Shown here: positions 16,310-23,579 of the stretch, one piece after another
Layout: the number at the start of each line of letters is the position of its first letter
How positions within the stretch are numbered: the stretch's first letter is position 1
Assembly: GCA_902363665.1 (NCBI GenBank)
Contig: CABJAW010000006.1
Span: 124,001 to 188,000 of the forward strand
Direction: 5' to 3'
Length of the DNA: 64,000 bases
DNA from: Lachnospiraceae bacterium
GTDB taxonomy: Bacteria > Bacillota > Clostridia > Lachnospirales > Lachnospiraceae
Made by a program: the position numbers and the translations under genes
The notes under the pieces: model-generated
The model's input: the letters and a program-made list of their open reading frames with translations, nothing else
Databases searched by the model: none
Told to the model about the DNA's origin: nothing

Positions 16310-17998
16310 ATGTCGTATTTCGATATTTCTGGAGCAACATTTGATGAAAATTTGCGAAAACTGGAAACTTCTGATCCAGCACACGCAGATGTATTTAATG
16401 CTCTTTTAGGACAGCTGATCAATAATGATGTAGCTCTGAAAGAAGCAGTTACAAAATTTGCAGCTTCAAAAAATGAACAAGCATTATTTCTTTTGAACCT
16501 GCATAAAGATGGCAAGAAATATGGAGTGCATTTTGATAATTATGATGTAACTCCATCAAGCAATGGAACCCGGCTTTTTGATGCTGTAGGCATGGCAGCT
16601 GCACCAAGCACAAATACAGTGAGAGCAATAAATGATTTTGACGGAAAAGGATGCTTTGCATATCTGGAAGTCAATGGATCGGTTGATGAGAATGGGGAAT
16701 TTCAAGTTCAGTACATCAAAGACATTGATAATGAGTTTTCTCGGACAAAATACGATACATGGTGTCTGTATTTAACACAGTATGTATATCGTAAATTTGA
16801 CAGTAATGGCGAGGATACCGTTATTTCTGATACCAGACATTCTGCAGAGTGGCTGCCGGAGGGCGGCGCAATCCGACCAGACGGAACAATCCGGCCATTT
16901 GTGGCAATTGCAAAATATATGTCTGGTGACAATGCGGACGGTGTTGCGTCCTCGATTAGTGGTGTATCTCCGAAAAACTACAGCTTCCAGAGTTCCCTCA
17001 CAAAGTTCAGGGCGAAAGGCACGCAGTATTGTGCTGAAACCTCACAGGACTCCGAGAGAATGACAAGACTTATGGAGATTGCCTTTGCAACTCGAAATAG
17101 CCAGTCGGTGATGGCAGGATGCAACTGGTGGTGGACACAGACACCTGCCACAGTACAGGAGAATGATGTGGAACGTATCATTATATCCAAAAGTGCTGCT
17201 AAAGAACTTGTCGTTGGAGGAACTGTTTCCATTGGAAATGCTTCTTCGTTAACAAGCGATAGTAAACCAGAAACAGATAGAGGAAATACTGGCCTCAACG
17301 CAAAGGCCAATAGGGTACGAATCACCAAAATCGAAGACTATGACGATAATAGTTCGGCTGTCTATGTGGATAATGGAGGACAGAAGTTTTCAACAGCATC
17401 AACTACGGTTTCGGGAGTGACGTGCCCGACAATGTTATCTACAATGCCTTGGAATACTGGTGGTTGCGATGACGTGCTTGGTTCCTGCGGATCACCGACA
17501 AGTAACGCCAGTGGAAAAGAGCCATATATTTTGTTTGGTGTGGAGATGTCTTCTGGTTTTTGGGAACCAAAGGGTAACACAGTCATGAAGATTGAGAACC
17601 ATGTTATGCGTCCGTATATCTGCTACGACTGTACAAAAATAACGACAGCTGGCGCAACAACAGAGGACTGGATTGCTCTCGGCTATGTGATTCCGGACAA
17701 TAAAGGAAGCTGGAAATATATTAGCAAGCTTGGGTATTCAGCTGATGATCCAGAGGTTAGATATCCAGTAGAAGTAAATGCTTCTTCAAGTAATGGTTAC
17801 GCTGACGGGTGCTATACAGAGGACCTCGAAAAGGCTGGCGACGGCCAGCGAGAGGTTCTTGGCTCCGGCTACCTGGCCAACGGTACGGTTGACGGCCGTC
17901 GGGCTGCGCCCCTGGGCATTGGGCTCGGTGGCGGCTGGTGGTACTGCGCCGCTCGTCTTTCTGCCTGTGGGCGTTGCGGACGCAGAGCGGCTGCATAA
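16310..17998 (+). CDS. DGR-diversified tail fibre / receptor-binding protein
   Basis: This 562-residue protein with AAGGAGG upstream is the target of the adjacent diversity-generating retroelement. Residues 1-90 are helical and probably join the tail. The central part contains a WWWTQTPATVQEND segment and the C-terminal ~70 residues contain GSGYLANGTVDGRRAAPLGI followed by variable residues GGGWWYCAARLSAC. Such tryptophan-rich endings are typical of the C-type-lectin-like fold that displays DGR diversity. The codons that differ from the template repeat are G541, G542, Y546, C547, L552 and later ones (approximate numbering). The last residues are GRCGRRAAA. Ligand-binding variation at the fibre tip would change host range. 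Confidence 0.88.
   Translation: MSYFDISGATFDENLRKLETSDPAHADVFNALLGQLINNDVALKEAVTKFAASKNEQALFLLNLHKDGKKYGVHFDNYDVTPSSNGTRLFDAVGMAAAPSTNTVRAINDFDGKGCFAYLEVNGSVDENGEFQVQYIKDIDNEFSRTKYDTWCLYLTQYVYRKFDSNGEDTVISDTRHSAEWLPEGGAIRPDGTIRPFVAIAKYMSGDNADGVASSISGVSPKNYSFQSSLTKFRAKGTQYCAETSQDSERMTRLMEIAFATRNSQSVMAGCNWWWTQTPATVQENDVERIIISKSAAKELVVGGTVSIGNASSLTSDSKPETDRGNTGLNAKANRVRITKIEDYDDNSSAVYVDNGGQKFSTASTTVSGVTCPTMLSTMPWNTGGCDDVLGSCGSPTSNASGKEPYILFGVEMSSGFWEPKGNTVMKIENHVMRPYICYDCTKITTAGATTEDWIALGYVIPDNKGSWKYISKLGYSADDPEVRYPVEVNASSSNGYADGCYTEDLEKAGDGQREVLGSGYLANGTVDGRRAAPLGIGLGGGWWYCAARLSACGRCGRRAAA
17855..17968 (+). repeat. DGR variable repeat (VR)
   Basis: The first 75 bases (17855-17929) are identical to the template repeat. 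The next 39 bases differ at 11 positions, and every one of them is an adenine in the template (six to G, three to T, two to C). Only one of 12 template adenines in that part is unchanged. Similarity fades after 17968. The repeat lies at the very 3' end of the fibre gene, the standard place. Confidence 0.93.
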
Positions 17999-18025
17999 GC
18001 CTGGGGGTGAATTGCGACAGCAAGA

Positions 18026-18062
18026 GGGGATCTCCCCATTATTGTTTCCCGGCGTAGCCGGG
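18026..18062 (+). promoter_or_regulatory. hairpins downstream of VR
   Basis: Just after the fibre stop codon there is a short GGGG-ATCT-CCCC hairpin (18026-18037) and a perfect 6-bp stem CCCGGC-GTA-GCCGGG (18048-18062). Hairpins or cruciforms at this place are needed for efficient retrohoming in the Bordetella phage DGR, so these are candidates for the same role. They lack a T-run and are not good terminators. Confidence 0.5.
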
Positions 18063-18105
18063 TGAATAGATTTTAAAATTTAGGACTTACAGCACAGTGG
18101 CTTCC

Positions 18106-18219
18106 GTTCTTGGCTCCGGCTACCTGGCCAACGGTACGGTTGACGGCCGTCGGGCTGCGCCCCTGGGCATTGGGCTCGGTAACAACTGGTGGAACTACGC
18201 CGCTCGAATTTCTGCATAA
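18106..18219 (+). repeat. DGR template repeat (TR)
   Basis: This non-coding copy, 251 bases downstream of the VR, matches it over 114 bases with changes only at adenines. It reads in the VR frame to GLGNNWWNYAARISA and then TAA. Placement between the target gene and the reverse transcriptase is the usual DGR order. The first 75 bases contain adenines that are unchanged in the VR, so mutagenesis appears confined to the 3' third. Only this copy and the VR were found in the window. Confidence 0.93.
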
Positions 18220-18300
18220 TATCGATGTGCTGTATTTCGTTTCCTCAGAGGAAACCCCGAAAGGGCTTGGGCGGAATGCCCGAAATAGACAAACCAGCAT

Positions 18301-18324
18301 GTGACCGACATTTATGTCGGTCAC
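18301..18324 (+). ncRNA. 10-bp hairpin in TR-RT spacer RNA
   Basis: GTGACCGACA-TTTA-TGTCGGTCAC is a perfect 10-bp stem with a four-base loop, placed between template repeat and reverse transcriptase. It is followed by ACCCTG and not by a T-run, so it does not look like a terminator. In studied DGRs the RNA downstream of TR is structured and needed for cDNA priming. A further GGGC-GGAAT-GCCC stem lies just upstream near 18271. Confidence 0.6.
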
Positions 18325-18399
18325 ACCCTGTGGCGGTAGTGGACACAGGAGGGGACTAGTAGTAAAACCGAAAGTCCTTGAAGCAGAAAGAAAGGAAAA

Positions 18400-19749
18400 A
18401 TGAAAACATATTGTAAAGGCCTGGTTGTATCTGATACAGCCAAAATAGAAAATAGCATTGATGATTATTTCCATAATAAATACAAAAAGAATAGCACTGT
18501 ACGCTTCATCTCTGGTTATGCATCGCAGAGCAGAGAATACGTAAGGGAAAACTTTAAACCTGGAAGTTCTTTTTGGAAAGAGACACTTCACTTGTTAAGT
18601 GAGGAAATGGCAGCTAATATTGCGGAAAGAACCATGAAGGAACATATTCTTATGTGGTGTCAAACCGCACCGGCAATCCGTTATACGAAGATTACTGACA
18701 AGGGAAGCGGCAAAATTCGAGATCTCGGATTAGAAACGGTACTTTTCCGATTGTATGAGGCAGTTGCAGGAGATGCTGCAAAACCTTTGTGGAAAGCAAA
18801 ATTTGGAACCTATCAAGTAGCATCTATAAAAGGGAGAGGCCAAAGTTATGGAAAGAAAGCAGTAAAGAAATGGCTTTCTTCTGATGCAGATGGAACAAAA
18901 TATATGACTCAATGCGATATAAGACGGTGTTATCCTTCGATTTCTCATGAAAAGTTGAGGGGATACCTGAAACGGGATCTACATAAATCGCACGAACTTT
19001 TGTATATGTTTATGACTTTTATAGAACTGTACGAAGAGTTCCCGAATCCGGAATCCAAAGACACTATGCGAGGAATTCTCATAGGATCTCCTGTTAGCAA
19101 GGATCTCTGTAATTATTTTCTTTCCTATGCATATCATTATGCAAGTGAAAAACTGGTAAAAATCTCTACCCGCAGAGGGAAGGCACGAGAAAAAAGACTT
19201 ATATCACACGTTATATTTTATGCGGATGATATTGTATTGTTTTCCGGGAATAAGAAAGACGTCCATATGGCACAAAGAATGCTCATAGAATATATGAATA
19301 AGATTCTTGATCTGGATATAAAGCCTGACTGGAAAATGACAAAGGCTATGTATGAAGACAGGAATGGAAAAGCCAGAGGCTCTCTTTTGGACTATATGGG
19401 ATTTCGATTTCATGGAGGAAATACAGTCTCAAAAGGATACCTGGGAAAACAGGTAAAGCATAGAAAAACGTGGGTCACAATAAGAAAACGTATATTTTTG
19501 GCTGCTCGCCGCAAAAGAAAGATATTTTCCGATAAACTGCGTAAGAAAATTCAAGTAAAAATGAAATTTGTACAGAGCGTGGTTTCTCAATTCGGATGGT
19601 TCAAAAGTACGAATATGGCTCATTACCGGAAAAAGAATCGGGTTGATCAACTTATAAAAATAGCTCGAAAAATAGTCAGCGATTATGCCAAGGGAAAAGA
19701 ATATAGCACTGAAAAGTATTATAAAATGTGGAGGAAAAATTATGCATAA
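18400..19749 (+). CDS. DGR reverse transcriptase
   Basis: The product has 449 residues with AAAGGAAAA before the ATG. The catalytic aspartates are visible as D173 in QCDIRRCYPSIS and D276/D277 in FYADDIVLFSG. Motif 4 reads IGSPVSK at residues 228-234, where DGR enzymes usually show IGxxxSQ; the isoleucine is kept and the final Q is K. There is no maturase/thumb X domain with HNH as in group II introns, and the adjacent TR/VR pair proves the DGR context. It copies TR RNA with errors opposite adenine and the cDNA replaces the VR. No accessory Avd gene is seen nearby. The stop overlaps the next start by 8 bases. Confidence 0.93.
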   Translation: MKTYCKGLVVSDTAKIENSIDDYFHNKYKKNSTVRFISGYASQSREYVRENFKPGSSFWKETLHLLSEEMAANIAERTMKEHILMWCQTAPAIRYTKITDKGSGKIRDLGLETVLFRLYEAVAGDAAKPLWKAKFGTYQVASIKGRGQSYGKKAVKKWLSSDADGTKYMTQCDIRRCYPSISHEKLRGYLKRDLHKSHELLYMFMTFIELYEEFPNPESKDTMRGILIGSPVSKDLCNYFLSYAYHYASEKLVKISTRRGKAREKRLISHVIFYADDIVLFSGNKKDVHMAQRMLIEYMNKILDLDIKPDWKMTKAMYEDRNGKARGSLLDYMGFRFHGGNTVSKGYLGKQVKHRKTWVTIRKRIFLAARRKRKIFSDKLRKKIQVKMKFVQSVVSQFGWFKSTNMAHYRKKNRVDQLIKIARKIVSDYAKGKEYSTEKYYKMWRKNYA

Positions 19750-20431
19750 AACGAATTGTCCTGTATCACAGGGAAAAATCACTTATGCTACTTTACCCGA
19801 TGGGACTGCAGATGTATGGATCCGCAAAAACGAAACTCAGCTTCCAGAAAGCGAGGAAGGCCCACAGGGAGTGGAAGCAGATGAAATCTATTTTAAGGTT
19901 ACAGTGGACACTGTAACAAAAGAAGAAATATCTGCAGACATTGACTTCTGGTTCGACCAGTTAAAAGAGAAGGAGGAAGGTCTGAACGCAGATTATCTTT
20001 CTATTGAAACTTATCGTGCAAATAAGAAGAAAGAGATTTCGCAGATTTGCCAGAGTACAGTATTTGCAGGCGTGGACATTTCTATTTCTTCAGGAACAGA
20101 ACACTTTAGCCTTAAAAATGAAGATCAGTTAAATCTCTTTGGAAAACAGGCTCAGCTGACCGCTGGCATCAAAAAACTGGAATACCATGAAGACGGCAAT
20201 CCGTGCCGGTATTATTCTGCTGAGGATATGCAGAAGATTATTAATGGTGCAATGGAATTCAAGAGTTATCACACAACATATGGAAACTCTGTAAATATGT
20301 GGATTAAAGGATGTGCGAAAGCTTCGGAAATCGCCAAGATTGAATACGGAGCGCCGATCCCGGAAGAATATCAGTCAGAAGTTTTAAAGGACTATCTGGC
20401 CGAAATGGCAGCCGACAAGGAGGTTAAATGA
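19742..20431 (+). CDS. DUF4376-like tail-fibre-associated protein
   Basis: The product has 229 residues. I chose the ATG at 19742 with GTGGAGG upstream, which overlaps the RT stop; a more distant in-frame ATG lies inside the RT gene. The C-terminal ~110 residues (QSTVFAGVDISISSGTEHFS to HTTYGNSVNMWI) match DUF4376-type proteins that follow tail fibre genes and are thought to assist fibre assembly. The N-terminal 60 residues resemble a small fibre-tip adaptor. The DGR cassette has thus been placed between the fibre and its helper, or uses it as part of its operon. Confidence 0.65.
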   Translation: MHKTNCPVSQGKITYATLPDGTADVWIRKNETQLPESEEGPQGVEADEIYFKVTVDTVTKEEISADIDFWFDQLKEKEEGLNADYLSIETYRANKKKEISQICQSTVFAGVDISISSGTEHFSLKNEDQLNLFGKQAQLTAGIKKLEYHEDGNPCRYYSAEDMQKIINGAMEFKSYHTTYGNSVNMWIKGCAKASEIAKIEYGAPIPEEYQSEVLKDYLAEMAADKEVK

Positions 20432-20853
20432 ATACTCTGAAGACCATAGGCAGAAACGCTGTGCTTTTCGCTATAGGAGGTACGATTTACTACATGATCG
20501 AACTGATATGGCGAGGGTACAGTTCACTGCCTATGGTACTGGTTGGCGGACTTTGCTTCTTGTTTTGCGGTTCGATAAATGAATTTCTAAGATGGGATAT
20601 GCTCATATGGAAACAGATGTTTATCTGTGCTGTCGGGATAACTGCAATTGAGTTCCTTTCCGGATACATTTTGAATATTGTATTGGGGCTTGGAATATGG
20701 GATTACAGCAATATGCCCTTTAATATAATTGGACAGATATGTCTTCCTTTTACTGTGGCATGGTATATCCTATCTCTATTAGCTATTGTATTGGATGATC
20801 ATCTGAGGTATTGGATATTTGGTGAAGAAAAACCAAGATACAAGTGGAGGTAA
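20428..20853 (+). CDS. four-TM membrane protein, CmpB-like
   Basis: This 141-residue protein overlaps the previous gene by 4 bases. Four hydrophobic segments are visible near residues 10-28, 33-50, 62-88 and 100-122. The pattern GLGIWDYSNMPFNIIGQICL is typical of the small membrane family annotated as ABC-type CmpB permease domain. In phages such genes occur next to the lysis module. A role in host envelope modification or lysis control is possible but not shown. Confidence 0.6.
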   Translation: MNTLKTIGRNAVLFAIGGTIYYMIELIWRGYSSLPMVLVGGLCFLFCGSINEFLRWDMLIWKQMFICAVGITAIEFLSGYILNIVLGLGIWDYSNMPFNIIGQICLPFTVAWYILSLLAIVLDDHLRYWIFGEEKPRYKWR

Positions 20854-20858
20854 CGACG

Positions 20859-21080
20859 ATGGATGAAAACCAGGTTTTAGAACTTGTGGAATTCTATGAA
20901 GATATGATTGAAAAGCAGGATGAAATCATAGTGAGGCAGAGCAGGTTCATCAAGAGCCTGGCAACCGAACTTTCTCATTTGCGAAATATGCTGAATGTAG
21001 AAGCGAGCGAAGATGAAAGACTTGACGCAGGGATTATTGAAGAAGTAAAGGAAGAGTATGTAAGCATGAGGGAACCGTAG
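20859..21080 (+). CDS. small coiled-coil phage protein
   Basis: The product has 73 residues from the ATG at 20859, 8 bases after GGAGG; an in-frame GTG at 20844 overlaps the upstream gene and is less likely. It is acidic and helical with heptad-like spacing (VEFYEDMIEKQDEIIVRQSR). No domain is recognised. A hairpin terminator overlaps its stop codon. Confidence 0.6.
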   Translation: MDENQVLELVEFYEDMIEKQDEIIVRQSRFIKSLATELSHLRNMLNVEASEDERLDAGIIEEVKEEYVSMREP

Positions 21081-21094
21081 AGGTTCCCTTTTTT
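21070..21094 (+). terminator. rho-independent terminator
   Basis: A 7-bp stem GGGAACC / GGTTCCC with loop GTAGA is followed by TTTTTT. It includes the stop codon of the preceding gene. Confidence 0.8.
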
Positions 21095-21108
21095 CATGGA
21101 GGTAAGGT

Positions 21109-21204
21109 ATGGTGCATGCGAGAGATAGACCTTTTAGGCGCAACACATTGGCATCTATTAATGGCGAAAGGAGGTTCTTATGCGAAAACTGGTGGATTGG
21201 TTAA
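21109..21204 (+). CDS. possible tiny ORF, 31 residues
   Basis: ATG at 21109 is preceded by GGAGG with 6-base spacing and reads MVHARDRPFRRNTLASINGE onward to TAA at 21204. The 3' part overlaps the next tiny gene in another frame. The ribosome binding site is good, but the peptide has no recognised family, so this is a weak call. Confidence 0.3.
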   Translation: MVHARDRPFRRNTLASINGERRFLCENWWIG

Positions 21205-21254
21205 TCGGAGGTAATCTGGATCGGCTCTTAAAAGCACTCGGAGGGGAAGAGTAA
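21180..21254 (+). CDS. tiny amphipathic peptide gene, 24 residues
   Basis: ATG at 21180 follows AAAGGAGG with ideal spacing and encodes MRKLVDWLIGGNLDRLLKAL plus GGEE. Its TAA overlaps the ATG of the next gene (TAATG), a translational coupling arrangement. The peptide would form an amphipathic helix. It could be a small regulator of lysis or just a leader that couples translation. Its function is unknown. Confidence 0.5.
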   Translation: MRKLVDWLIGGNLDRLLKALGGEE

Positions 21255-21577
21255 TGCTCGAAACATTTTGTCTATCTGTGCTTGGCAGCGGAGGTGTTGC
21301 CGGCATTTTTTTTGCTCTGATTCGTCACTATATTGAGCGAAGGCTCATGGAAGTGGAGGCACGAGAGCAGGAACGCATTAAGTATAAAATTGAACAGAGA
21401 AAAGCGGATGAAGAAATTACACATGCTACGGGGCGCGTGCTCTTTTGGCTACATCATGCAATTGTAAAAGGAGAGCATAATGGCGAGCTCGAAGAAGCAT
21501 TTGAAAATCTTCAGCGCGCAGAAGCACACAAAAAAGAAATGGACAGAGAAGTTCTGGCCAAATACAGCATTGATTAG
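21254..21577 (+). CDS. single-TM phage protein, holin-like or lysis accessory
   Basis: This 107-residue protein has one N-terminal hydrophobic segment (about residues 5-24, SVLGSGGVAGIFFALIRHYI) and a long charged coiled-coil tail. It is coupled to the preceding tiny gene and followed 12 bases later by the LLH holin gene. Pairs of small membrane proteins before an endolysin commonly act as holin and antiholin, so this may be the partner of the holin. The specific role is inferred. Confidence 0.55.
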   Translation: MLETFCLSVLGSGGVAGIFFALIRHYIERRLMEVEAREQERIKYKIEQRKADEEITHATGRVLFWLHHAIVKGEHNGELEEAFENLQRAEAHKKEMDREVLAKYSID

Positions 21578-21589
21578 GAGGAATTACTT

Positions 21590-21949
21590 ATGGAATTACT
21601 TAACTTTTTAAAACAGATTCCGTTCCCAGTATTACTGGTTGCGGTGTTAATTTTGCTTGTAGTGACTTTGGTTATTGCGTTTCAGTATGCCAAGCATAAA
21701 GGATTGGAAGGTATCCGTGAACAGGTATACCAGCTGATCCTGAAAGCGGAACATATGTATAAAGAATCGGGAACGGGACAGCAGAAATTGAAATGGGTTG
21801 TTCAGCAGGCGAGAGGATTACTGCCAAAGTGGCTGCAGGTTATTGTGTCGGAAGATGCGCTGCTTAAGATAATTGATGTGTGGTTTTGCGGCGTGAAAGA
21901 TCTTTTGGACGATGGAAAAATAAATGGTTCACAGAAGGAAGGGGCTTAA
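21590..21949 (+). CDS. phage holin, LLH family
   Basis: The product has 119 residues with AGGAGG upstream. One N-terminal transmembrane segment (PFPVLLVAVLILLVVTLVIA) precedes a soluble domain with QKLKWVVQQARGLLPKWLQ and a final WFCGVKDLLDDGK, the signature of LL-H type holins. The holin permeabilises the membrane so that endolysin can reach the wall. A terminator overlaps its stop and the endolysin gene starts 25 bases downstream. Confidence 0.85.
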   Translation: MELLNFLKQIPFPVLLVAVLILLVVTLVIAFQYAKHKGLEGIREQVYQLILKAEHMYKESGTGQQKLKWVVQQARGLLPKWLQVIVSEDALLKIIDVWFCGVKDLLDDGKINGSQKEGA

Positions 21950-21963
21950 GCCCTTTCCTTTTT
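21935..21963 (+). terminator. rho-independent terminator between holin and endolysin
   Basis: The arms AAGGAAGGGGCTT and AAGCCCTTTCCTT pair with one G-T pair and almost no loop, followed by further T residues. It overlaps the holin stop codon. Because the endolysin gene has no separate promoter I can see, this is more likely partial termination. Confidence 0.7.
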
Positions 21964-21974
21964 AGGGGGATATT

Positions 21975-23423
21975 ATGAAAACGAATATAATGGGAACTGC
22001 AGTTGCTACGGTCCAGCAGATGCAGTCATATATACAGAAAGTTAATCCGGCAGTACCTAAATCCGTAATCGATATGGTTGAATATTATATATTAGAAGGA
22101 AAAACGGAAGGAGTAAGGGGAGATATCGCCTTTGCACAAAGTTGCCTCGAAACAGGTAATTTCACATTCAATGGTTCTGCCGTAACATTGGACCAGAACA
22201 ATTTTGCCGGAATCGGCGTTACAAAAAATGGTATGAAAGGGAATTCGTTCTCTCATCCATGGATCGGCATCCGGGCACAGATCCAGCATCTTAAAGCATA
22301 TGCATCTAACGAAAAACTGTACGGTGTATGCGTGGATCCTCGTTTCTGTTATGTGAAAAGAGGAATAGCCCCATATGTTGAATGGCTTGGGATACAGGAA
22401 AATCCACAGGGCGGAGGCTGGGCCGCAGGGAAGAATTATGGATCAAAGATATTGGAAATTCTGGCGAAGATAATTGCGATGCCAGAAGCGAATAAGGAGG
22501 ATGTTACAATGAATCTTAACACAAGTTTAATCAGCAATAACAACAGCTATGCAAATCAGGTACCTAAATACATCGTTATCCATAATACAGATAACTTTGC
22601 TAAAGGAGCAAATGCAAAGGCACATGCAAAGGCCCAGCATGACGGAAATTTCTCCGGCTACTCTGCTCATGTATACGTTGATGATACCGAGGCTTATCAG
22701 GCAACTCCATTCGACAGAGGCGCTTGGCATGTCGGCGTTAACTACGGAGGTGGTCTTTTCGGAATTTGCAACAACCACAATTCCATTGGCATTGAGATGT
22801 GTGTGCAGGCAGGGTATAATTACGAAAAAGCGTTCCAGAACACTGTTGAGATCTGCAAGATGCTGATGAAGAAGTTTGGAATTGACGCAAATCATGTGGT
22901 ATCCCACTATGATGTGTGTGCGAAGAATTGCCCTTCTGCAATCCGGGCAAAAGGTGACTGGAACCGTTTCAAGCAGCTGATCGGTGCAAAGACGGCAGCT
23001 ACAACTGTAGATAAATATTACAGAATCCGGAAAACCTGGGGCGACAGTAAGAGTCAGATCGGAGCGTACAAAAATCTTGAAAACGCAAAGAAAAACTGGA
23101 AAGAAGGTTACACAATCTTCGATTGGAACGGAAAAGCCGTATATCCAGAACAGAAAAAAGACACTTCATCAAGCGAAACAAAAGTTAGCCTGACCGAGAA
23201 ATTAAATATTCAGCTTCCAGTGCTGCAGTCCGGAGCAGAAGGTTCGGCAGTACGTTGCCTGCAGGCAATACTCGGAGTTGCCGTTGATGGAGATTTTGGA
23301 AAGAATACCAAGACGGCACTTAAAACATTCCAGAAGAATGTCGGCATCGATGATGATGGTTGCTGTGGCCAGAATACATGGAAGAAAATTGCTGACCACA
23401 TGAATGCAAATACATTCAAATAA
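21975..23423 (+). CDS. two-enzyme endolysin: glucosaminidase plus amidase
   Basis: This 482-residue endolysin has its start after AGGGGGATATT. Residues 1-165 form an N-acetylglucosaminidase domain (FAQSCLETGNFTFNG, QNNFAGIG). Residues 197-335 form an N-acetylmuramoyl-L-alanine amidase_2 domain with zinc-ligand H203 in YIVIHNTDN and VVSHYDVCAKNCPS near the end. A connecting domain around 345-395 (YYRIRKTWGDSKSQIGAYKN) is SPOR-like. A peptidoglycan-binding_1 domain occupies about 415-480. An internal ATG with an excellent ribosome site lies between the two catalytic domains (next entry), so a 304-residue amidase form may also be made. Confidence 0.93.
   Translation: MKTNIMGTAVATVQQMQSYIQKVNPAVPKSVIDMVEYYILEGKTEGVRGDIAFAQSCLETGNFTFNGSAVTLDQNNFAGIGVTKNGMKGNSFSHPWIGIRAQIQHLKAYASNEKLYGVCVDPRFCYVKRGIAPYVEWLGIQENPQGGGWAAGKNYGSKILEILAKIIAMPEANKEDVTMNLNTSLISNNNSYANQVPKYIVIHNTDNFAKGANAKAHAKAQHDGNFSGYSAHVYVDDTEAYQATPFDRGAWHVGVNYGGGLFGICNNHNSIGIEMCVQAGYNYEKAFQNTVEICKMLMKKFGIDANHVVSHYDVCAKNCPSAIRAKGDWNRFKQLIGAKTAATTVDKYYRIRKTWGDSKSQIGAYKNLENAKKNWKEGYTIFDWNGKAVYPEQKKDTSSSETKVSLTEKLNIQLPVLQSGAEGSAVRCLQAILGVAVDGDFGKNTKTALKTFQKNVGIDDDGCCGQNTWKKIADHMNANTFK
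22494..22511 (+). promoter_or_regulatory. internal in-frame translation start in endolysin gene
   Basis: AAGGAGG at 22494-22500 is followed 8 bases later by ATG at 22509, which is in frame as codon 179 of the endolysin. The protein from here starts MNLNTSLISNNNS and carries the amidase and wall-binding domains only. Internal starts making shorter endolysin isoforms are known in several Gram-positive phages. Confidence 0.65.
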
Positions 23424-23510
23424 TAACAAAACAGGTGCTTTTTAAAATATGTTTGCTTCAAAATTTGCCTTACAGGGTATAAAATATATCACGCAGTTTA
23501 TAACAGTATT

Positions 23511-23519
23511 TGATATAAT
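23511..23519 (+). promoter_or_regulatory. extended -10 promoter
   Basis: TGATATAAT is an extended -10 hexamer (TGnTATAAT) 60 bases before the small repressor gene. No good -35 is seen at 17 bases, which is acceptable with an extended -10. Confidence 0.5.
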
Positions 23520-23579
23520 CTAACAAAAGTCCTTCCGATATATCAAGAGGTGCTAAATTATAACGGAAGGAGCAATGGC

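Noticed and set aside
17855..18219. CRISPR-like repeat pair
   Set aside because: There are only two copies, more than 100 bases long, with adenine-specific differences; this is DGR TR/VR, not a CRISPR array.
18110..18304. Open frame covering the template repeat
   Set aside because: It is out of frame with the VR protein, has no ribosome site and runs through the structured DGR spacer.
17757..18591. Minus-strand frames across VR and TR
   Set aside because: They arise from the repeated GC-rich sequence and have no start site or domain.
18400..19749. Group II intron or retron reverse transcriptase
   Set aside because: No intron domain V or retron msr/msd is adjacent, and the TR/VR pair with adenine-only changes fixes it as a DGR enzyme.
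20428..20853. Holin
   Set aside because: Four helices and a CmpB-like pattern do not match a holin family; the LLH holin at 21590 is the better candidate.
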